Made by a program: the position numbers and the translations under genes. From Mycolicibacterium vaccae NBRC 14118 = CIP 105934 (GTDB lineage: Bacteria > Actinomycetota > Actinomycetes > Mycobacteriales > Mycobacteriaceae), in NCBI RefSeq assembly GCF_001552715.1, contig NZ_BCRS01000007.1, positions 1 to 64,000 of the forward strand: 64,000 nt of DNA. Reading direction: 5' to 3'. The notes under the pieces are model-generated. The model was given only the letters and a program-made list of their open reading frames with translations. It made no database searches and was not told where the DNA came from. Below, piece after piece: positions 57,685 through 64,000 of the stretch (the stretch's first letter is position 1; the number at the start of each line of letters is the position of its first letter).

Positions 57685-58517
57685 CCACCACCGAAGTCGC
57701 GCACGCGCCGCAACCGCCGGGCGCCGACGGTACCCGCCCCGGGCGGGAACGCAAACCGATGTCAAAGCGCCGCAAGCACTTCTGGCTGCGAGTGGTGGCC
57801 TACGGTGCACTGCTGGGCGCCTGGCAGGTGACTGCCATGATCAAGGGCCCGTTCTTCCTGCCGACCATCCCGGAAGTCTTCGCGGCGATGCCCAAGCTGT
57901 TCGAGCAGGGCTACATCACCACGCTGGGCATCAGCATCCAGCAGTTGGTCATCGGCTTCACGCTGTCGCTGGTGATCGCGATCCCGCTGGGCGCGTTGAT
58001 GGGTGCCTCCAAGACCATCGACGCCGCGCTGACCCCGTTCGTCAACGCGCTGTATGTCACCAGCAAGGAGTCGCTGCTTCCGCTGTTGATCATCATCTTC
58101 GGCGCACAGTTGGGGTACCTGGTCGCGGTCGTGGTGTTCTTCGCGGTGTTCTTCCCGATCATGAACACCGCCGCGGGGGTGCGTTACGTCGAAGGCTCGC
58201 TGTCGGAGATGGCCAACGCGTTCTGCACCAACCGGTGGCGGATGTACACCCGGATCTATCTGCCCGCCGCCGCACCGTTCGTGGTGGCCGGCGTCCGGCT
58301 GGGACTCGGGATGGCGATCAAAGGGATGGTCATCGCCGAGTTGTGGATCTCCATCGGCACCGGGCATCTGTTGCGGCAGTTCGGCGCCCTGCGCGAACTC
58401 GACCTGTACTTCGCGCTCGCCATCCTGGTGATCGCTGTCGCCCTACTCGCCGACAAGATGCTGTACCTGGTCGAAACCAGGCTGATGCACGGCACGACCA
58501 AAGCGGGAGGGCTGTGA
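57681..58517 (+). CDS. ABC transporter permease, NitT/TauT type (1)
   Basis: 278 residues from ATG 57681, overlapping the ATPase stop. A polar N-terminal arm of about 45 residues is followed by about six helices. The ATPase-contact EAA loop is the stretch SEMANAFCTNRWRMYTRIYLP. One of two different permeases, presumably forming a heterodimer. Confidence 0.92.
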   Translation: MTTTEVAHAPQPPGADGTRPGRERKPMSKRRKHFWLRVVAYGALLGAWQVTAMIKGPFFLPTIPEVFAAMPKLFEQGYITTLGISIQQLVIGFTLSLVIAIPLGALMGASKTIDAALTPFVNALYVTSKESLLPLLIIIFGAQLGYLVAVVVFFAVFFPIMNTAAGVRYVEGSLSEMANAFCTNRWRMYTRIYLPAAAPFVVAGVRLGLGMAIKGMVIAELWISIGTGHLLRQFGALRELDLYFALAILVIAVALLADKMLYLVETRLMHGTTKAGGL

Positions 58518-59275
58518 TGAACCTCGACACCAAGACCGGGCGGATGGCGATCTCATGCGGTGCGGTCGCCGTGGCGCTGATCGTCTGGCAGCTCGCGGGC
58601 ACCTACGGCGGCCTGTTCTGGCTGCTTCCGCCCTCCGAGATCCTGGCGGCAACCTGGCACGAGACCGTCAACGGCGCGCTGCCACAGGCGGCGGGCCAGA
58701 CCCTGCTGATCGCCCTCGTCGGCGTCGTGGTCGGTTCCGCCCTCGGCGTTTTCATCGGCGCGCTGATGGGTCACTACGAGGCCTGGAACGCCGTGCTGGA
58801 CCCGCTGGTCAAGATCGGCTTCGCCGCCCCTCTGGTGATGCTCGTGCCTGTCATCTCGATCTACTTCGGCATGGGCACCGGTGCCAAGATCGCCTTCACG
58901 GTCCTGTTCTGCATCTTCATCGTCATCATCAACACCGCGGCCGGCCTGCGCGAGGTACCCGACGAGGTGCTCGAGATGGCCCGCGCGTTCGAGGTCACGC
59001 CCCGGGCGATGATGTTCCGCATCCTGATCCCGTGGTCCGGGCCCTACATCCTGACCGGGATGCGGATGTCGGTGGGCCGCAGCATCCAGGGCGCGCTCAT
59101 CGCCGACCTGTTCCTCCGGGCCGAAGGCATGGGCCTCTACATGATCTCCGCAGGCAGCAGCTTCCAGCTGGACAACCTGTACGCCGCCGTCCTGGTCCTG
59201 ACCGTGCTGGGCGCCGCGGTGATGTCGCTCGCCAAGGCAGGCGAAGTACGGCTGCTGGCCTGGAGAGCCGCTTGA
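58517..59275 (+). CDS. ABC transporter permease, NitT/TauT type (2)
   Basis: 252 residues with about six helices and an EAA loop VLEMARAFEVTPRAMMFRILIP. The ATG at 58517 overlaps the previous stop (TGATG); a GTG codon just before it is an alternative. Similar to but distinct from the preceding permease, as in aromatic sulfonate and phthalate-type importers. Confidence 0.92.
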   Translation: MNLDTKTGRMAISCGAVAVALIVWQLAGTYGGLFWLLPPSEILAATWHETVNGALPQAAGQTLLIALVGVVVGSALGVFIGALMGHYEAWNAVLDPLVKIGFAAPLVMLVPVISIYFGMGTGAKIAFTVLFCIFIVIINTAAGLREVPDEVLEMARAFEVTPRAMMFRILIPWSGPYILTGMRMSVGRSIQGALIADLFLRAEGMGLYMISAGSSFQLDNLYAAVLVLTVLGAAVMSLAKAGEVRLLAWRAA

Positions 59276-59347
59276 GGACCGCAGGCGAACACAGGTGTCC
59301 GCCCCCGCGCATCGAAACTCCGCTACCACCAACCAGTTAGGAAGACC

Positions 59348-60427
59348 ATGACCGTGTCCTCGAACCGATCCCCCCGCACCAGAGCATGGGTGGTCACCAC
59401 CGGTGCGGTGGCCCTGGCCACCACCCTCGTCGCCTGTTCGGGCAGCCAGCCCCAGGGCCAGTCCGACGACAGCGGCAAGCTCCGCTCGGTCAAGGTGGCC
59501 TGGAGTACCTCAGGTGATGCCTACGTGCCGCAGTCCCAGGGTCCCTGGCGATTCGGTGAGATGTTCGGGCTCGACCAGAAGAGGGACGACATCACCGAGC
59601 TGTCCTCGCACGCGACAGCGGTGCAGCTGCTGCTGTCCAATCGCGCCGAGGTCGTCACCGGTTCCTTCACCGCGTTCGTCAAGACGATCCAGGAGGGCCA
59701 CAACATCCGGCTCTTCTGCCCCATCCAGGGCGTGCTGACCGACGAGGTCGTCGGCACCGGCGACGTCACCACGATCGAGCAGGTGACCGACCCGAATGTG
59801 TCGGTGGCCGTGGACAGCCCGGGCGGTCTCGTCGACCACGTCTTCAATCACGTCTTCGCCAGCAAGGGGCTCGACATCGTGGTGGCCGACCTGCCCAACG
59901 TGCAGATCCTCGAGGACGGCGGCCTGCGTCTGGCCGCGCTGGCCTCCGGCGAGGCCCAGGTCGCGGTGCTCGATCCGTTCGAACTCGCGCAGCTGCAGAA
60001 ACAGCGCGACGACGTCCACACGCTCAGCGTCGTGGCCGAGGACATGGACTCGGTCGGCTTCGTGTACGCAGCGACCAAGGAGTGGCTGGACAACAACCAG
60101 GACCGCGCGGCGGCGTTCTGCGCGTCAGTGCTGGAGGCCAACGAGGTGGCCATCGACGACATCGCCGCATACACCGAGTGGTCCAACGAGGCGATGGACC
60201 CGGATCCGGCGGCCGAGACCCTTGAGGTGAACTGGTCGCGCGCCAAGGAATTCGGCGTCTGGCCGATCGACATCGAGACTCTGTCGGAGCCCACGGTGGA
60301 AACCGATCTGGCGATCGCCGTCAAGGCCGGACAGCTCAATGAGTCCGCGCTGAACCTCAAGTACGAGGACATCGTCGACATCCGGCCCGCCGAGAAGGCG
60401 ATGGAACTCATCAACGCCCAACAGTGA
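59348..60427 (+). CDS. Solute-binding lipoprotein of the ABC importer (NitT/TauT type)
   Basis: 359 residues. Lipoprotein signal peptide with lipobox TTLVAC at about residues 24-29, then a two-lobed binding protein of the NMT1/SsuA type (KVAWSTSGDAYVPQSQG, HATAVQLLLSNRAEVVTGSF). Anchored outside the membrane, it sets substrate specificity for uptake. The substrate is expected to be the aromatic acid degraded by the surrounding enzymes. Confidence 0.91.
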   Translation: MTVSSNRSPRTRAWVVTTGAVALATTLVACSGSQPQGQSDDSGKLRSVKVAWSTSGDAYVPQSQGPWRFGEMFGLDQKRDDITELSSHATAVQLLLSNRAEVVTGSFTAFVKTIQEGHNIRLFCPIQGVLTDEVVGTGDVTTIEQVTDPNVSVAVDSPGGLVDHVFNHVFASKGLDIVVADLPNVQILEDGGLRLAALASGEAQVAVLDPFELAQLQKQRDDVHTLSVVAEDMDSVGFVYAATKEWLDNNQDRAAAFCASVLEANEVAIDDIAAYTEWSNEAMDPDPAAETLEVNWSRAKEFGVWPIDIETLSEPTVETDLAIAVKAGQLNESALNLKYEDIVDIRPAEKAMELINAQQ

Positions 60428-60429
60428 CA

Positions 60430-60467
60430 GGTCACGGTGGCCGGCCCCCTCGCCGGTCACCGTGACC
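60430..60467 (+). terminator. Intra-operon hairpin between the binding protein and UbiD genes
   Basis: Arms 60430-60444 and 60453-60467 pair with one mismatch in 15 around an 8-base loop. There is no T-run, so it may be a partial terminator or mRNA-stabilising structure separating highly expressed transport genes from the decarboxylase genes. Confidence 0.6.
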
Positions 60468-60492
60468 CCCAAAATCCTGAGGAGAAGGCACC

Positions 60493-61899
60493 GTGGCCAA
60501 CGGCCCGAAAGATTTACGACAGTTCATCGCTGCGCTCGACGCCGACGGTGACGGCGACCTGGTACGCGTCACCAAGCCAGTGAGCCCCCAGAACTTCGAC
60601 TGCACGGCGATATTGGAGAAGTTGGACCGCCGCGGCTTACGCCCGATGGCCCTGTTCGAGTCCACCGAGGACGTCGAGGGAAGGCCGTGCACCATCCCCG
60701 TCGCGATGAACGTCTTCGCGACCCGGGAACGCTGCGCGAAGGCCCTCGGGTTCGACCCCAAGCAGGCGCAGATGCCGTTGTCGATGTTCTTCGCCGAGCG
60801 CAGTCGCGGCGGGATCGATCCGCTGGTGATCGACCCGGCCGACGCCCCGGTCCGAGAGGTTGTGCTGACCGGGGACGAGATCGACACGCGGAAGCTGCCG
60901 ATAGTCTCGCACTCCGACGGCGACTACGGTCCTTGCCTGACGATGACCCTTGCCGTGCGCGACCCCGACTCCGGGGCCTACAACGTCGCGTTCATCAAGG
61001 CGTTCTACGACTTCGAGTCCAAGTCGCGGTTGCGGATCACCATCCACTCCACCGATTCGCTGCGCGCGCTGAAGATCTACGAGGACCGCAACGAGCCGAT
61101 GCCCATCGTCGCGATCCTGGGCCACCACCCGGCGTTTTACCTCGGCAGCATGGGACTCACCCCGTACCGCAACGACGACTACCGCACCATCGGGGCGTTT
61201 CTCGACGAACCCCTGCGGGTGGTGCCGTCCCAGACCTGGGGTGAGGACTTCATGATCCCGGCCGACGCCGAGATCGTGATCGAAGGTGTGGTGCCCCCGG
61301 GGGTCAGGATGATCTGCGACCCGTTCGGCGACATCACCCGTCAATACCAGGCCCAGACACTGCGACCGGTCATGGACATCACCGCGATCACCCACCGGGC
61401 GGCGCCGATCCTGCAGGACGTGTTCGCCGGGCACCGCGATCACATGACGGTGGGCCAGATCCCGAAGGAAGGCTCGCTGTTCAACACGCTGACCGACCGG
61501 TTCGGCCCGATCATCAACGCCGTCCACATGCCTTACTCGGGCTGCGGACGGCTGGCGTGTTACATCTCGATCGACAAGTCCTCCGAAGGTCAGGCCAAAG
61601 CGGTTGCGCTGGCGGCACTGCAGGAGTCGTGGACGTTCCAGTTCGTCGTGATCGTCGACGCCAACATCGACGTCTTCAACGAGGAGGACGTCCTGTGGGC
61701 GGCGATGGTCTACACCGACCCGGACCGCGACATCGACATGATCAAGAACATCCCCACCGTGTTCACCACCGCGATGGGCTACCGCAAAGTGCTCATCGAC
61801 GCGACCCGGCCGCTCGACCGGGCCATGCCGGAGCAGAACCGGGTGCCCGCCGACGCGCTGGACCGTATCCGGCTCGAAGACTATGTGGAAGGAATCTGA
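60493..61899 (+). CDS. UbiD-family (prenylated-FMN) decarboxylase, atypical active site
   Basis: 468 residues, GTG start preceded by AGGAGAAGG. The fold is recognisable from LPIVSHSDGDYGPCLTM, AILGHHPAFYLGS, the GVVPPGVRMICDPFGDITR region and MPYSGCGRLACYISIDK. UbiX is encoded four genes on, so the cofactor source is at hand. By my reading the triad that is normally Arg-Glu-Glu/Asp is Lys169, Cys275, Asp280 here (NVAFIKAF instead of an NxxxxR segment; ICDPFGD instead of EGPFGE/D). Expected to decarboxylate, or carboxylate, an aromatic or heteroaromatic acid. Confidence 0.88.
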   Translation: MANGPKDLRQFIAALDADGDGDLVRVTKPVSPQNFDCTAILEKLDRRGLRPMALFESTEDVEGRPCTIPVAMNVFATRERCAKALGFDPKQAQMPLSMFFAERSRGGIDPLVIDPADAPVREVVLTGDEIDTRKLPIVSHSDGDYGPCLTMTLAVRDPDSGAYNVAFIKAFYDFESKSRLRITIHSTDSLRALKIYEDRNEPMPIVAILGHHPAFYLGSMGLTPYRNDDYRTIGAFLDEPLRVVPSQTWGEDFMIPADAEIVIEGVVPPGVRMICDPFGDITRQYQAQTLRPVMDITAITHRAAPILQDVFAGHRDHMTVGQIPKEGSLFNTLTDRFGPIINAVHMPYSGCGRLACYISIDKSSEGQAKAVALAALQESWTFQFVVIVDANIDVFNEEDVLWAAMVYTDPDRDIDMIKNIPTVFTTAMGYRKVLIDATRPLDRAMPEQNRVPADALDRIRLEDYVEGI

Positions 61900-62048
61900 T
61901 GGAACGGATCTTCTGGGTCAACTGCCCCACGTGTGACTGCCGATACCCGGTGGACAGCTCGCTGCGGCATCGCACCGATGTCCAGCTCGAATGCCCCTCG
62001 TGTCGAGGAAAATTCGTGGTGACGGCGGCTGCGGCCATCTCGGAATGA
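61899..62048 (+). CDS. 49-residue zinc-ribbon protein, possible UbiD accessory subunit
   Basis: Starts at ATG 61899 overlapping the UbiD stop. Its two CxxC pairs, CPTC (9-12, followed by a further cysteine) and CPSC (32-35), form a zinc ribbon. Non-oxidative hydroxyarylic acid decarboxylases of the VdcBCD/BsdBCD type consist of UbiX-like B, UbiD-like C and a small cysteine-pair D subunit; this gene holds the D position. Direct sequence homology to D subunits was not established. Confidence 0.8.
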   Translation: MERIFWVNCPTCDCRYPVDSSLRHRTDVQLECPSCRGKFVVTAAAAISE

Positions 62049-62545
62049 CCGACGCCGGAACCAAGGCCGAGGTGCTCGACGTCATCCCGATCGCCACCGC
62101 GGTGATCACGTCGGGCACCGAGGCCGACCCGGCGGGTTTCACCGGAAGCGTCTGGGGCGAGCCGCGTAACCCCGGATGGCTCGCGGTGCCGGTGTCGGCG
62201 GGGTCGTCGACGCTGCCCGTGATCGTCGCGACCGGGCGGCTCGGGGTGAACGTGCTGGGTGAGCGGGCACGGCCCCTCGTGGGTGCCTTCGCCAGACGGG
62301 TCGACACGTCGGCGCGCAGGTTCGACGGTGTCGCATGGACGTTCGGCAACGGCGTTCCGGTGCTGTCCGGGGCCGTCGCCTGGTTCGCGTGCACGCTCGA
62401 CTCGGTGGTCCCGTTCGGCGGTTATCAGATGATGATGTGCCGGGTCGAGCACAGTGAGATATGCAGTCAGGAGCCACCTCTGGTGTGGGTGAGCGGCCAG
62501 GGGGTCCCGGCGGGGACCGCACCGACGACGGAGACGGACCGATGA
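62045..62545 (+). CDS. Flavin reductase-like domain protein
   Basis: 166 residues from ATG 62045 (ATGA overlap with the zinc-ribbon gene); a longer upstream reading would cover that gene. FTGSVWGEPRNPGWLAVPVSAG and LGVNVLGERARPLV are typical of the FMN-binding split barrel of flavin reductases. It may provide reduced FMN to UbiX or to an oxygenase outside the window. Confidence 0.75.
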   Translation: MTDAGTKAEVLDVIPIATAVITSGTEADPAGFTGSVWGEPRNPGWLAVPVSAGSSTLPVIVATGRLGVNVLGERARPLVGAFARRVDTSARRFDGVAWTFGNGVPVLSGAVAWFACTLDSVVPFGGYQMMMCRVEHSEICSQEPPLVWVSGQGVPAGTAPTTETDR

Positions 62546-63159
62546 GCAGACGCAAGCGGATAGTGGTCGGGGTGACCGGGGCCAGTGGCGCCCTCTACGG
62601 TCTGCGCACCCTCGAGCTGCTGCGCGACGTCGACGACGTCGAGACCCATCTCGTGGTCTCCAAGGGGGCACGCGCGACCATCAAGTCCGAACTGGACATG
62701 ACCTCGGCCGACCTGGCCGACCACGCCGACGTGTGCCACAGCGATTCCAACCTCGGAGCCAGCATCGCCAGCGGATCCTTCCACGCCGACGGCATGCTGG
62801 TCGCCCCGTGCAGCGTCAAGACAATGTCGGGGATCGCCAACAGCTACGCCGACAACCTCATCGTGCGGGCTGCGGACGTGATGCTCAAGGAACGCAGGCG
62901 CCTGGTCCTCCTGCTACGCGAAACACCCTTGCACATCGGCCATCTGCGTCTGATGACACAGGTCACCGAGGCCGGCGCCGTGGTGATGCCCCCGGTGCCC
63001 GCGCTCTATGCGCACCCGCAGAGCATCCGGGACATGGTTGACTTCACCGTCGTGCGGGCCCTCGACCTGATCGGCGTTCAGGGGCCCTCGATCACCCGTT
63101 GGTCCGGCATCGAGAACGACGCGCCGGTGATGTTGACTCAGGAAGGCAGACGAGCATGA
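62542..63159 (+). CDS. ubiX: Flavin prenyltransferase UbiX
   Basis: 205 residues. VVGVTGASGALYGLRTLE at the start and LLLRETPLHIGHLRLM near residue 130 are the classic UbiX signatures, with APCSVKTMSGIANSYADNL between them. Joins a dimethylallyl group to FMN to make the UbiD cofactor. ATG 62542 overlaps the flavin reductase stop. A local UbiX suggests that supply of the cofactor is induced together with the pathway. Confidence 0.93.
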   Translation: MSRRKRIVVGVTGASGALYGLRTLELLRDVDDVETHLVVSKGARATIKSELDMTSADLADHADVCHSDSNLGASIASGSFHADGMLVAPCSVKTMSGIANSYADNLIVRAADVMLKERRRLVLLLRETPLHIGHLRLMTQVTEAGAVVMPPVPALYAHPQSIRDMVDFTVVRALDLIGVQGPSITRWSGIENDAPVMLTQEGRRA

Positions 63160-63785
63160 CGCTGCAATCTCTGCACGGCCAGCATTTCCTGCCCGACCGG
63201 ATGGAGCCCGATGCCGCCTACAAGTTGATCTCGGCGTGCGTCCAGCCCCGCCCCATCGCGTGGGTGTCGACGATCTCACCCGGTGGGGTGCGAAACCTCG
63301 CGCCGTTCAGCTTCTTCACCGTCGCCTCCCGCACTCCGGTGTCGGTGATGTTCTCGATCGGTGAACGCCTGGGCACGATCGGCGGGATCAAGGACACGCT
63401 CGCCAACATCCGGGCCACCCGTGAGCTCGTGGTGAACATCCCCGCTGCCGGTCAGGCCGACTCGGTCGCAGGATCGTCGGCGACCGTCGATCCCGACGTC
63501 GACGAGTTCGACCTCGCCGACGTCCCCACCGTCGCATCCAGGTTGGTCCGGCCCGAATCGGTTGACGGTGCGCTGTTCAGCCTGGAATGTGTCCTTTCCC
63601 ATGAGGTTCCGGTCGGCACCGATGTGGTGATCGTGGCCCGGGTGCTGGCGGTGACCTCGCGCCGCCAGCTGCTCGACGAGGCCATGCACATCGAGGAGAC
63701 CGGCTTCCTGGGCCGGCTGGCCGGACCGTACTTCACCACCGAGATGAACCGCGTGCCGCAGATGCAGCCGGGCGCGCCGCGGTGA
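63156..63785 (+). CDS. Second flavin reductase (DIM6/NTAB family)
   Basis: 209 residues from ATG 63156 (ATGA overlap with ubiX). PRPIAWVSTISPGGVRNLAPFSFF, NIRATRELVVNIP and HEVPVGTDVVIVARVLAV mark the family of FMN-dependent reductases that support two-component monooxygenases. It is different in sequence from the reductase two genes upstream. No two-component oxygenase lies in this window. Confidence 0.88.
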   Translation: MTLQSLHGQHFLPDRMEPDAAYKLISACVQPRPIAWVSTISPGGVRNLAPFSFFTVASRTPVSVMFSIGERLGTIGGIKDTLANIRATRELVVNIPAAGQADSVAGSSATVDPDVDEFDLADVPTVASRLVRPESVDGALFSLECVLSHEVPVGTDVVIVARVLAVTSRRQLLDEAMHIEETGFLGRLAGPYFTTEMNRVPQMQPGAPR

Positions 63786-64000
63786 ACCTGGAGGGGCTCA
63801 ACGCCGGGCCCGGGGATCTGGTGCTCGGTCTGGTCCAACAGCAGATCCCGCGGGTCCGCACCAGGGCCGACGTGACCGCGGCGGCCGAGCGCACCGCATC
63901 GGCGTTGCGGGAGGCCAAGGCTTCGATGGCCTCTCTGGACCTGCTGGTCTTCCCCGAGTACGGGCTCCACGGGCTGCGCAAGGACTCGTGGTCGGACGAC
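63782..64000 (+). CDS. Amidase/formamidase-like nitrilase, N-terminal fragment (cut by window edge)
   Basis: GTG start overlapping the previous stop (GTGA). The 73 visible residues resemble the N-terminus of AmiE/AmiF aliphatic amidases and formamidases: VLGLVQQQIPRVRTRADV and the catalytic-Glu strand LDLLVFPEYGLHGL. It would release ammonia from an amide late in the pathway. The lysine and cysteine of the triad lie beyond the window. Confidence 0.78.
   Translation, partial: MNLEGLNAGPGDLVLGLVQQQIPRVRTRADVTAAAERTASALREAKASMASLDLLVFPEYGLHGLRKDSWSDD

Overview
The window is GC-rich, densely coded chromosomal DNA from an actinobacterium, almost certainly an environmental Mycolicibacterium-type mycobacterium. 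The strongest evidence is gene order: comEC-comEA, degV, octT, gpgP, rsfS, nadD, a VWA/MoxR pair, proA, rbsK, nadE, proB, obg, rpmA, rplU, rne, ndk, DUF4233, folC, valS, an enoyl-reductase-like gene, rpf, mobA, korB and korA. From memory this is the order of Mycobacterium tuberculosis H37Rv from about Rv2414c to Rv2455c. Two tandem resuscitation-promoting factors, methylglucose-lipopolysaccharide genes and frequent GTG/TTG starts fit the same origin. No tRNA, rRNA, CRISPR array, phage or insertion sequence was seen.

Backbone layout. The conserved genes lie mostly on the minus strand in overlapping operons: competence-type DNA uptake (1-904); DegV, OctT, GpgP, RsfS and NadD (5803-9095); CoxE-like VWA protein, MoxR ATPase and ProA (15640-19259); NadE (21049-23091); ProB, Obg, L27, L21 and RNase E (25999-32488); Ndk, DUF4233, FolC and ValS (32799-37773); the Rpf pair, MobA and KorBA (46084-51852).

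Accessory blocks are inserted between these. (a) 1015-5712: a membrane protein, two overlapping acyl-CoA dehydrogenase subunits, an SDR and a dihydrodipicolinate-reductase-like protein. (b) 9123-15573: a GntR/HutC regulator divergent from a four-gene operon of amino-acid-type permease, FGGY kinase and two glycerol-3-phosphate-dehydrogenase-like flavoproteins. (c) 23191-26002: a sirtuin, and a cytochrome P450 divergent from a TetR regulator across a perfect operator-like palindrome. (d) 39212-46077: a second P450, an Amt-family transporter with a one-helix partner, and a three-gene operon resembling the heme-dependent oxidative N-demethylase (dimethylamine monooxygenase), next to a FAD monooxygenase. 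This looks like an amine-nitrogen locus.

(e) 52314-64000 is the most interesting part. A LacI regulator precedes a long plus-strand catabolic operon that runs off the window: a nitrilase-type hydrolase, a NicX-like 2,5-dihydroxypyridine dioxygenase with its three predicted iron ligands, a NicC-like FAD monooxygenase, a complete NitT/TauT-type ABC importer, a UbiD-family decarboxylase, a 49-residue zinc-ribbon protein, a flavin reductase, UbiX, a second flavoprotein reductase, and the start of an amidase/formamidase. The joint reading is uptake and breakdown of an N-heteroaromatic acid, probably a hydroxylated pyridinecarboxylate, through 2,5-dihydroxypyridine. The pairing of NicX chemistry with a prenyl-FMN decarboxylase module, and a UbiD that seems to lack the usual Arg and first Glu of its catalytic triad, are the best leads for new biology.

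At the smallest scale, three intergenic hairpins share a related stem (5721-5779, 15575-15636, 28571-28626) and look like a dispersed palindrome family. Operator-like palindromes sit beside the GntR, TetR and LacI genes.
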